Shown here in pieces: positions 7,261-14,086 of a DNA stretch of 26,773 nucleotides. The stretch spans positions 1 to 26,773 of the forward strand of contig DATLRC010000019.1 of the NCBI GenBank assembly GCA_035534895.1, written 5' to 3'. A program made the position numbers and the translations under genes. Below the pieces are notes generated by a model. That model was not told the origin of the DNA. It saw only the letters and a program-made list of their open reading frames with translations, and did not search any database. How positions within the stretch are numbered: the stretch's first letter is position 1; every line of letters begins with the position of its first letter. Source of the DNA: DATLRC01 sp035534895. Its GTDB lineage: Bacteria > Patescibacteriota > Saccharimonadia > Saccharimonadales > UBA4665.

Positions 7261-7567
7261 GGTAGTTTCGTAGTTTTGATAGTAAGTAGTGATTTAAGTT
7301 AAGTGTAGTTGTGAGTAGTGAGTATTGGGTATTGTATTTATTTGTGACCTGTATTTAATTACTGCCTACCCCTCCTACTCCTATTATTTATAAGGTAGAT
7401 AACACAGATATTTTAACTCAACAGATAGAACAACGCAAGATATTGTCATAGCCCATGATGACAAACTTTTTCCACAGAAATCATGTCATAAAACTCTTGC
7501 ACTATCCATAAAAGGCATAGTATACTAATACATATATGGATAGTATTAATCTATTGAGGGTAACAAG
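7261..7567. other. AT-rich divergent intergenic region, candidate control/origin region of the element
   Basis: About 300 bp lie between the divergent replication-relaxation and recombinase-operon genes. The region has GTAGT/GAGTA-type low-complexity stretches (about 7265-7345), one DnaA-box-like TTTTCCACA (about 7469-7477), and GTCAT/ATGAC words in both orientations around 7440-7500. These would fit an origin, a transfer site or operators, but none is diagnostic. Confidence 0.3.
7497..7526 (+). promoter_or_regulatory. Promoter of the small-protein/recombinase operon
   Basis: TTGCAC (7497-7502), an 18-nt spacer and TATACT (7521-7526) form a good promoter about 40 bp before the ATG at 7568. 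TAGTATACTA (7518-7527) is a perfect 10-bp palindrome over the -10 box. The word GTATACTAAT is shared with the DGR target promoter. Confidence 0.6.
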
Positions 7568-7726
7568 ATGGGTAGAACAAAGGGTTCGCTAAATAGACCA
7601 AAACAGCCAGAGACTATGGCTTTGTCTGAAGACAATAAGCTATCGTTAATCGCTGACTTACTGCTAGAGCTAGTTATGGATGAGCTAATCGAACAGGCAG
7701 GAGAAACACCATGCAAAACTCTGTAG
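7568..7726 (+). CDS. Small 52-aa protein upstream of the recombinase
   Basis: A 52-residue protein starts at ATG 7568 with a GAGGGT ribosome-binding site 5 nt upstream, behind a clear promoter. It begins MGRTKGSLNRPKQPE, a basic AT-hook-like motif of the GRxKGSxN type, followed by an acidic amphipathic segment (IADLLLELVMDELIEQAG). Its last 16 nt overlap the recombinase start in another frame, which suggests translational coupling. The layout suggests a DNA-binding or regulatory partner of the recombinase, perhaps a directionality factor, but that is speculation; the family is not recognised. Confidence 0.65.
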   Translation: MGRTKGSLNRPKQPETMALSEDNKLSLIADLLLELVMDELIEQAGETPCKTL

Positions 7727-9435
7727 CCAACAAAAACGCGGTGGCAACTATTCGTGTTTCTACCTCGAAGCAAGGTACTGATGGTGACTCGCCGGGGGCC
7801 CAAAAAGAGCAAATCGAGCGTTTTGCACAAACCCAAGGCATTGTTATTAAAAAATTCTTTGTCTTTTTGGAATCTGCTAGCAAAGAACAGCAGCCCATGC
7901 AGGAAGCTATCGATTACTGCAAGAAGCCTAAAAACAAAATTGAACTATTTATCATCAAGTCTATTGATCGCTTTACGCGGGGTGGCTCACTGTCATACGA
8001 CCTGCTCAAAACCCAGCTTGATAATAATGGCGTGAGTCTAGTCGATATTTACGGTGTTATTCGTTCTGAGAAAGTGAATACTCTTGATCACTTAGGGTTT
8101 GAGTATAAGTGGAGCGTCTATTCTCCTAGTAAAAAGTCCGAGATACTCGAGGCAGAACGTTCCAAAGACGAGTTACGCGACATTATGAGCCGTATGATTG
8201 GCGCTGAGATACGCTATACCCAAATGGGCTACTGGATGCGTCGTGCACCCTACGGCCTTATGAGTGAGAAAATTGATACTGTAAACGGTAAGCGTACTAT
8301 TCTGAGACCCCAGCCCGAGGAATCCAAGTTTATGATACAAATGTTTGAACTTAGAGCCAGTGGCCGTTACACCGATCGAGAGATCGTCGAGAAGCTCAAT
8401 GACCTTGGCTTTACGACTCGTATTAAATATATCCGTAGCAAAACAGACCCCAGTAAGATAATTAAACAAACTGGCGGCAACCCACTCAATGAACGGCATC
8501 TGTGGCGCCTGGTACGTAATCCTATTTATGCCGGTGTAAATAGAGAGAAATGGACGAATAATCAACCAGTAAAGTGTATGTTTGATGGCCTAGTTTCAAT
8601 TGAACTCTTCAACAAAGCGAATAAGGGCAAACGCGTCATTATTGAGGGTAAGAACAATGAAGTTTTCATTCAGGACAAAGCTGCACCTGAGTATCTAGCT
8701 AATAAAGGCAAACGTAACCCAGATTTCCCCTATAAGAAATTCATTCTGTGCCCCCAGTGCAATAAGCCCTTGCTTGGTAGTGCACCGCGTGGCAAAAATG
8801 GTAAGTATTACCCAGCTTATCATTGTGACAAACGAGGACATTACTTCCGAGTGCCAAAGCAAGAATTTGAGGACAGCGTTATTCAGTACGTTGCTAACTT
8901 TAAAATAGCCCCTGACCGCTTAGAGAAGCTCTATGCGACCATCGAAGTAGCTTGGGAACGCACCAACACCGAGTACTCTGTGGCCATTCAAGCGTTAGAT
9001 AATCGGGTCGAGGAGCTCAAACAGCAGGCTATGGTAAGTGTTAATAAGATAAAGGTGCTGTCTAGTGATACGGCAATTAAATATATGGAGGAGGATATTA
9101 TGAAGATAGAGAAGCAAATAACAGTACTCGGTGGTAAAAAAGCCGAGCTCGAGAGTAAGAAACCAGTCAATATCGGTAAGATACTGGCACGGGTCAAATA
9201 TTTTGTCGAAAACCTCGATAAACTACTACTCCAACAGATTGATCCGATCAAAAGAGCGCAGTTTTTCGGGGCAATATTCGATAAGCTACCAACCTACGAA
9301 GAAATAAAAAGTCGAAAACCAGAAACCCCCCTTTTTACAGGAGTGAGTCCGGTGCTCGCACTAGCAACTACTAGCAATTTCTCATTTGGTGACCCCAAGG
9401 AGAGTCGAACTCCTCTTACCAGGATGAAAACCTGA
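7711..9435 (+). CDS. Large serine recombinase (integrase) of the element
   Basis: This is a site-specific DNA recombinase of the large serine type (574 aa) that integrates and excises the element through a phosphoserine link. The resolvase catalytic domain (about 8-160) has IRVSTSKQ with the likely nucleophile Ser17, and SIDRFTRG at about 84-91. A recombinase domain follows (about 170-300). A zinc-ribbon segment has CPQC at 347-350 and HC at 371-372. A coiled-coil region spans about 410-480. The ATG at 7711 overlaps the preceding small gene. The last codons (GDPKESRTPLTRMKT) are antisense reading of the tRNA-Glu 3' half, so the C-terminal tail is set by the integration site and should differ when the element is excised. 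Confidence 0.92.
   Translation: MQNSVANKNAVATIRVSTSKQGTDGDSPGAQKEQIERFAQTQGIVIKKFFVFLESASKEQQPMQEAIDYCKKPKNKIELFIIKSIDRFTRGGSLSYDLLKTQLDNNGVSLVDIYGVIRSEKVNTLDHLGFEYKWSVYSPSKKSEILEAERSKDELRDIMSRMIGAEIRYTQMGYWMRRAPYGLMSEKIDTVNGKRTILRPQPEESKFMIQMFELRASGRYTDREIVEKLNDLGFTTRIKYIRSKTDPSKIIKQTGGNPLNERHLWRLVRNPIYAGVNREKWTNNQPVKCMFDGLVSIELFNKANKGKRVIIEGKNNEVFIQDKAAPEYLANKGKRNPDFPYKKFILCPQCNKPLLGSAPRGKNGKYYPAYHCDKRGHYFRVPKQEFEDSVIQYVANFKIAPDRLEKLYATIEVAWERTNTEYSVAIQALDNRVEELKQQAMVSVNKIKVLSSDTAIKYMEEDIMKIEKQITVLGGKKAELESKKPVNIGKILARVKYFVENLDKLLLQQIDPIKRAQFFGAIFDKLPTYEEIKSRKPETPLFTGVSPVLALATTSNFSFGDPKESRTPLTRMKT
9387..9435. other. Presumed attachment-site half inside the tRNA-Glu 3' half
   Basis: The recombinase stop and the tRNA 3' half occupy the same bases, and the element lies on the 3' side of the tRNA. 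That is the geometry of integration into a tRNA 3' end. The matching copy should lie beyond the left edge of the window. The crossover dinucleotide cannot be determined from one end. Confidence 0.45.
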
Positions 9436-9461
9436 TGTCCTAACCGATAGACGATGGGGCC
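9387..9461 (-). tRNA. tRNA-Glu (anticodon UUC)
   Basis: The minus-strand transcript is 75 nt including an encoded CCA (plus 9387-9389). The acceptor stem pairs GGCCCCA with TGGGGTC (one G-U). The anticodon arm is CAGG/CCTG around TTTTCAT, giving anticodon UUC. The T-arm is AGGAG/CTCCT around TTCGACT. The gene is intact despite the adjacent integration, so the tRNA end has been restored or preserved. Confidence 0.95.
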
Positions 9462-9483
9462 TAAAGTTGTTTTTATCTGGTCA

Positions 9484-9512
9484 ATACTAACATTTTTATT
9501 GACCCCTGTCAC
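9484..9512 (-). promoter_or_regulatory. Promoter of tRNA-Glu
   Basis: On the minus strand GTGACA (9512-9507), a 17-nt spacer and TAGTAT (9489-9484) lie about 23 nt upstream of the tRNA 5' end. The -10 overlaps one arm of an 8-bp inverted repeat, GGTCAATA (9479-9486) with TATTGACC (9497-9504). Confidence 0.45.
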
Positions 9513-9629
9513 GCAAGGTCTAAGTAAACCGCGGTTGTGGCCTCTACCAATTAAAATTGTGTCTCTCGTTAAGTATATTCAAGAAAAGATTTAAACGACC
9601 CCCTAAAGACCTAAGTACTTAAAAAGCGT

Positions 9630-9657
9630 TTGTATTCACAGATACAGTATATATACT
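9630..9657 (+). promoter_or_regulatory. Promoter of the glycolytic gene cluster
   Basis: TTGTAT (9630-9635), a 16-nt spacer and TATACT (9652-9657) precede pyk. The start would fall near 9664, just ahead of a GGAAGAG ribosome-binding site for a short upstream reading frame. Confidence 0.5.
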
Positions 9658-9677
9658 TAAAGAGGAAGAGATATTTA

Positions 9678-9698
9678 ATGACTATATGGTGGGGATAG
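9678..9698 (+). CDS. Possible 6-codon leader peptide upstream of pyk
   Basis: ATG at 9678 follows a strong AGAGGAAGAG ribosome-binding site at 9661-9670. It encodes MTIWWG and stops with TAG at 9696-9698, 6 nt before the pyk ATG. Tandem Trp codons are striking in so short a frame, but no attenuator hairpin was identified. Translation of it could deliver ribosomes to pyk by coupling. Confidence 0.3.
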   Translation: MTIWWG

Positions 9699-9704
9699 CA
9701 GAAT

Positions 9705-11138
9705 ATGGACGCGACCGATACGGTACCTAAGGTGCCCCTAAAGAATTTTAAACGGACAAAAATTATTGCCACAATTGGTCCTTCGACCGATAGTTACAAA
9801 GTAATTCTGGCGCTTATTGAGTCTGGGACCAACGGGCTTAGGCTTAACTTCAGTCACGGCACGCACCAAGAACGAACAAGGCAAATAAAGTGGATACGCG
9901 AGGCGGCCCAAGCAGCTGGTAAACCAGTAGCCATTATCCAAGATTTACAAGGACCAAAGATCCGACTTGGTGATTTCGATGGTCTTGTTAATGTAGCTAA
10001 AGGCCAAAGCCTAAGTTTTGGCTACCAAACTAATTATGCCGAAAGTGGTCACTTACCCCTTCAATATGATTTAAGTCATAAAGTTAAGCGCGGTGAGCGT
10101 TTGTATCTCTATGACGGTAAAGTGCGGACTACTATAACAAGCGTACAACAGGGAATTGTTTATGTCCGGGCTGAAAACGACGGTCTTTTAATCAAGCGAA
10201 AAGGTATTAATTTGCCGGATACCGACTTTAGTGGAGACATTATTACTGCAAAGGATCGAGCTGATCTGGTTTACGGAGCCGGTGAAGATATTGACTATAT
10301 AGCGCTTAGTTTTGTTCAAACGGCTGAAGATATTGAGCAATTGCGACGGTTACTTAAAACAATGAACAGTAGTGCCAAAATTATTGCCAAAATTGAAACA
10401 AGGGCAGCAGTTAGCAATATAGAATCCATAGTTGAAGCAAGTGATGCTATCATGATTGCCCGAGGCGACTTGGCCGTTGAAACACCGGCTGAAAGTGTGC
10501 CGATTGTTCAGCGCCAGATTATTGGTCTAGGACAGCGTTATGCCAAACCGACGATTGTTGCCACCCAGATGTTAGCTAGTATGACCGAGGTTTCAGAACC
10601 GACAAGAGCCGAAGTATCTGACATAGCTACAGCCGTTATGGTTGGCGCCGACTGTGTGATGCTAAGTGATGAGACTGCCAATGGTGCCTATCCCCTGGAT
10701 GCTGTTCAAGTTATGAAACGAGTTATTCTTTACACCGAACAACATGTTCCATTTCAGAGTCCATTTACGGATAAAGAGGACCATAGTCGTCAGGCATCAA
10801 TCAGCAAAGCGATTATTAATTTGGCCGAGAACATAAAGGCTAAAGCAATTGTTGCCGAGACCAAATCAGGTGCCACAGCTCTTCAAATTGCTTCCAGACG
10901 GTCGACCATTCCACTAATAGCTGTAGCTTCCGATGCTCGTACGGCTCAACAGCTGGCTATAGTTTATGATGTTAAAAGCTATGTTCGTCCGGTCGATCCA
11001 CATGCCGCTCAAAAATTAACGGACTGGTTGCGCAAGAATAAAGTTCTGGAACACGGGGACATGGTAGTCACAGCCTCTGGACGTTATCCCGGTGTTGTCG
11101 GCACAACAGATACTATCAAAGTACGGCTGCTGGAATAA
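9705..11138 (+). CDS. pyk: Pyruvate kinase
   Basis: It converts phosphoenolpyruvate and ADP to pyruvate and ATP in the cytoplasm, the last step of lower glycolysis. The length of 477 aa is normal. Signatures in order: TKIIATIGPS near the N-terminus, LRLNFSHG, the B-domain (about 80-180), AKIIAKIET (the active-site Lys/Glu block, about 226-234), MIARGDLAVE and ATQMLASM. The C-terminal domain contains AETKSGATA and ends VGTTDTIKVRLLE. The start ATG at 9705 follows GGTGGGG, although the stronger ribosome-binding site lies before the small upstream frame. It is the first gene of pyk-pgk-tpi, all on one strand with short gaps. Confidence 0.97.
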   Translation: MDATDTVPKVPLKNFKRTKIIATIGPSTDSYKVILALIESGTNGLRLNFSHGTHQERTRQIKWIREAAQAAGKPVAIIQDLQGPKIRLGDFDGLVNVAKGQSLSFGYQTNYAESGHLPLQYDLSHKVKRGERLYLYDGKVRTTITSVQQGIVYVRAENDGLLIKRKGINLPDTDFSGDIITAKDRADLVYGAGEDIDYIALSFVQTAEDIEQLRRLLKTMNSSAKIIAKIETRAAVSNIESIVEASDAIMIARGDLAVETPAESVPIVQRQIIGLGQRYAKPTIVATQMLASMTEVSEPTRAEVSDIATAVMVGADCVMLSDETANGAYPLDAVQVMKRVILYTEQHVPFQSPFTDKEDHSRQASISKAIINLAENIKAKAIVAETKSGATALQIASRRSTIPLIAVASDARTAQQLAIVYDVKSYVRPVDPHAAQKLTDWLRKNKVLEHGDMVVTASGRYPGVVGTTDTIKVRLLE

Positions 11139-11165
11139 AGCATCTAAGGGGGTGGTCTAAGCTAA

Positions 11166-12452
11166 ATGTTTACCAAACAAACTGTTCGAGACATTGATCT
11201 TTCAGACAAAACGGTGCTACTTAGAACTGACTATAATTTGCCGATAAAAAACGGCAAGATTACAGACGATTACCGTCTTCAACAGTCCTTGCCGACTATA
11301 GATTATTTACTAAAGCGCAACGTAAAACTAATAATCTGTTCTCATCTTGGTCGTCCAACTGGACCTCATGACACTGCTAATAGTCTATTCCCGGTAGCCA
11401 AAAGATTGAAGCAGCTACTTGATCGAGATGTTATTTTTGCTATTGATTGCATCGGTCCTCGGGTTCAGAAGACAGCCTCACAGCTACGTAGCGGACAAAT
11501 TCTTCTCCTAGAAAACCTACGATTCCATAAACAGGAAGAAGCTAATGATGATCATTTCGCTTCTCAATTGGCCGAATTAGCTGATCTTTTTGTCCAAGAT
11601 GGTTTTGGAGTTGTCCACCGAGCACACGCTAGCACCGATGCCATTACTCGTCACCTACCAAGTGTCGCTGGCTTACTGCTGGAAAAAGAAGTCGATACAA
11701 TCACTAGTGTTATGGAAAACCCCAAACGGCCTCTGATGGCTATTATTGGTGGTGCCAAGATAGCTGATAAAATCGATGTCCTCTATCGTTTTATTGAGAT
11801 CGCTGATTTTGTAGCTATTGGTGGAGCGATGGCCAACACCTTTTTAAAAGCCGAGGCTATTGACGTAGCCGATAGTTTAGTTGAGTCTGACGAAATTCCG
11901 CTGGCTAAAGAAATAATGAAAAAGGCTCGAGCCAAGGCCAAAGAACAACATTTCATCTTTGCTATCCCCAGAGATGGAGTAGTAGCCTCGACAATCGATA
12001 AAGCTACCCCAACCCGAATCGTAGACTGGAGTGCCCATGTAATTGCTGACATTGAGAATTATCCTCATCAGCCACCTCTTAGAGCAAGCCGAATTGATGA
12101 TCATGAAATGATTCTAGACATTGGTCCTTTTAGCGGCTCATTTATTGCTGGAGGGATGCAACTAGCCAATACAGTTATTTGGAATGGCACGATGGGCGTT
12201 ACTGAAACAAATGGTTTGCAAGGACCTATTGGGCCATATGCTCACGGAACGGAATTGGTTATTGACGCTATGCTTGGACAATTCGGCCATCGTCCTTTTA
12301 CTTTGGTAGGGGGAGGCGACACAGTCGGCTACATTGAAAACCGTAAATTGATCAAGGCTTTTGATCATGTCTCAACCGGTGGCGGAGCCAGTCTGGAACT
12401 AATGGCTGGCCGAAAACTACCAGGTGTCGAGGCACTGATCGATAAAGATTGA
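11166..12452 (+). CDS. pgk: Phosphoglycerate kinase
   Basis: It transfers phosphate between 1,3-bisphosphoglycerate and ADP, making ATP. Conserved elements: LLRTDYNLPIKNGKITDDYR, SHLGRPTG, ENLRFHKQEEA, FVQDGFGVVHRAHAS, IIGGAKIADK, VIWNGTMGVTE, GGGDTVGYI and STGGGASLELMAG, covering both substrate lobes and the hinge. At 428 aa it is slightly longer than the usual 390-400. The start ATG at 11166 has AAGGGGGTGG upstream, 27 nt after pyk. The family's more usual DFNVP is DYNLP here. Confidence 0.97.
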   Translation: MFTKQTVRDIDLSDKTVLLRTDYNLPIKNGKITDDYRLQQSLPTIDYLLKRNVKLIICSHLGRPTGPHDTANSLFPVAKRLKQLLDRDVIFAIDCIGPRVQKTASQLRSGQILLLENLRFHKQEEANDDHFASQLAELADLFVQDGFGVVHRAHASTDAITRHLPSVAGLLLEKEVDTITSVMENPKRPLMAIIGGAKIADKIDVLYRFIEIADFVAIGGAMANTFLKAEAIDVADSLVESDEIPLAKEIMKKARAKAKEQHFIFAIPRDGVVASTIDKATPTRIVDWSAHVIADIENYPHQPPLRASRIDDHEMILDIGPFSGSFIAGGMQLANTVIWNGTMGVTETNGLQGPIGPYAHGTELVIDAMLGQFGHRPFTLVGGGDTVGYIENRKLIKAFDHVSTGGGASLELMAGRKLPGVEALIDKD

Positions 12453-12480
12453 TGTTACAATACAAATAAGCATAAATACT

Positions 12481-13272
12481 ATGAAAAAAACATTAATCGT
12501 TGGCAACTGGAAAATGCATCTTAATACTCTTGAGGCCAGTCTGTTGCTGCACAGACTGCATCAAAACATACCTATTCACCGTGAGATTGAAGTTGTACTA
12601 GCTCCTAGTTTATTAAGCTTACAGCCTCTAAGTTTGCAAATAGATCATCGCAAATTCCGCTTAGCTACCCAAAATGCCTTTGCTAAAGACGAAGGGGCTT
12701 TTACGGGCGAGGTAAGTTTCACAATGCTGCGCAATCTAGTCCAGTATGCATTAATAGGTCATTCAGAACGTCGGATTTACTTTAATGAAAGCCTAGAGAT
12801 GATTAGAGATAAAGTTGCGGCTGCTATCCGTAATCAGATCGTACCGATTTTATGTGTTGGCGAAACAAAACCGGAGCGAGCAGCTGGTGAAACCAAGCAA
12901 GTTATTCACGATCAACTAACAACAGCACTCAGTAATCTAACTAGCCAAGAAATCGAAAAAGTGGTTGTTGCTTATGAGCCAGTTTGGGCAATCAGTACAT
13001 TTGACGGCGACCTGGCCAAACCAGATGATATTACCCGAGTAATTCAGTTTATCCGTTTGCAGATCAGAGAACTTTATGGGTCTGATACGGCGGAAGGAGT
13101 TCGGGTCTTATATGGAGGTAGCATTGATGCCGATCTGGCTCCTGGCTATCTAGCGATACCAGGCTGTGATGGTTGTTTAGTCGGTGCAGCCAGTATTAAT
13201 TATCAGCAGTTTGCTGCCATCGTCGATGCGGCTTACCGTTTAAAACACGAGGTAAAAAAAGATCATGAGTAG
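12481..13272 (+). CDS. tpiA: Triosephosphate isomerase
   Basis: It interconverts glyceraldehyde-3-phosphate and dihydroxyacetone phosphate. In 263 aa it carries NWKMH (active-site Lys), ALIGHSERR (His), VVAYEPVWAIS (catalytic Glu) and LYGGSI plus a late phosphate-binding segment. The loop-6 motif reads AISTFDGDLAKP instead of the common AIGTGxxA, a lineage-type variation with the catalytic Glu retained. The ATG at 12481 lacks a ribosome-binding site. TTGATG (12449-12454) and a TAAATA-like box just ahead suggest it may have its own start signal. Its 3' end overlaps the next gene by 8 nt. Confidence 0.96.
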   Translation: MKKTLIVGNWKMHLNTLEASLLLHRLHQNIPIHREIEVVLAPSLLSLQPLSLQIDHRKFRLATQNAFAKDEGAFTGEVSFTMLRNLVQYALIGHSERRIYFNESLEMIRDKVAAAIRNQIVPILCVGETKPERAAGETKQVIHDQLTTALSNLTSQEIEKVVVAYEPVWAISTFDGDLAKPDDITRVIQFIRLQIRELYGSDTAEGVRVLYGGSIDADLAPGYLAIPGCDGCLVGAASINYQQFAAIVDAAYRLKHEVKKDHE

Positions 13273-14029
13273 TTCTAAATCAACAGACGATAAAGTATTT
13301 GACGTTTCTAAACCTGGTCAAGCGACCCCGACGGCCTCGGCTCGGCCAATAATCGTTACCAACCGGCCTGTCCTTAAAGATCCAATGATGACACTTGACG
13401 AAAAAAGTACTCCTACCCCGCCGGTTGAAACAACCGAAGGCGTTAATAAATTACACGGTGAGCTTAAGCTCCAACCGGTGGTCAGTGATGAAACCCCCAA
13501 AGATGTTGAAGAGAAAGTGGCCACAGATCAAAAACCCCCCAAAGAAGCCGATAGCCAAAATATAACCGTTAGTGTCAAGAAAGACAATTCAGAAAGTTCA
13601 GACCACCCAGGAGCAGTAGATGACCAAGTTGCCGATGCGAGTGAGGCAGAAAAACCAAAGGACGATCAACCCAAGTCTGACCCTAAATCAATACCAGCTG
13701 AGTCAGTCCCACCAAAAGCCGATGAAACAGACGACCAAAAGGAACAAAATGTAAAAGACGATCCCCAAAAATCACCTGAGGAATTATCAGAAGCCAAAGC
13801 TGCTGAAAATAAAGCTGCGGCTGAGCATAGAGAAGCAGTTCAAAAACTAGTTAACAGCCAACAATATTTTTTGCCAATTAACTCAGTCGAAAAACGGCGG
13901 ACAAAACAACATATAGTAATCGGCTTAATATTGGCAGTTGTTCTTGGTGCAGCTTGGGTTGACATGGCATTAGATGCTCAGCTAATTCATCTTGGCAACT
14001 TACAATCACTAACCCACTTTTTCCATTAG
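13265..14029 (+). CDS. Charged, low-complexity protein with one C-terminal membrane helix, function unknown
   Basis: This 254-aa protein has an N-terminal 190 residues dominated by Pro, Lys, Asp, Glu and Ser (for example SEAEKPKDDQPKSDPKS), probably disordered. A short Ala/Glu-rich helix follows (about 173-200, EAKAAENKAAAEHREAVQKL), then KRRTKQH and a membrane helix (about 217-236, IVIGLILAVVLGAAWVDMAL). A 20-residue tail is left. Positive residues before the helix suggest the long charged part is cytoplasmic. It overlaps tpiA by 8 nt, hence is probably translationally coupled. It could be a tail-anchored scaffold; no family is recognised. Confidence 0.8.
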   Translation: MSSSKSTDDKVFDVSKPGQATPTASARPIIVTNRPVLKDPMMTLDEKSTPTPPVETTEGVNKLHGELKLQPVVSDETPKDVEEKVATDQKPPKEADSQNITVSVKKDNSESSDHPGAVDDQVADASEAEKPKDDQPKSDPKSIPAESVPPKADETDDQKEQNVKDDPQKSPEELSEAKAAENKAAAEHREAVQKLVNSQQYFLPINSVEKRRTKQHIVIGLILAVVLGAAWVDMALDAQLIHLGNLQSLTHFFH

Positions 14030-14068
14030 GAGTATTTATTGCTAAGGCCCGGCTCTAAAGGTTACTGT

Positions 14069-14086
14069 TTTTGATAGAATGATTAG
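14069..14086 (+). promoter_or_regulatory. Extended -10 promoter of the helicase gene, leaderless start likely
   Basis: TGATAGAAT is an extended -10 (TGn then TAGAAT at 14075-14080). It ends 6 nt before the GTG at 14087, so the expected transcription start coincides with the start codon. No ribosome-binding site is present. Confidence 0.5.

Larger units (their letters stand above)
1..9461. mobile_element. Integrated element in tRNA-Glu carrying a diversity-generating retroelement
   Basis: The segment holds a VirD4/TraG-like ATPase, a DGR cassette, a replication-relaxation protein and a large serine recombinase. The recombinase lies directly against, and overlaps, the 3' half of tRNA-Glu. That set is typical of an integrative mobilisable element, and the core metabolic genes begin immediately on the other side of the tRNA. 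The left end is outside the window, since the ATPase gene is cut by base 1, so the distal attachment site and the full length cannot be seen. No relaxase or complete type IV secretion apparatus is visible here. Whether the element can still excise or transfer is inference. Confidence 0.7.
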
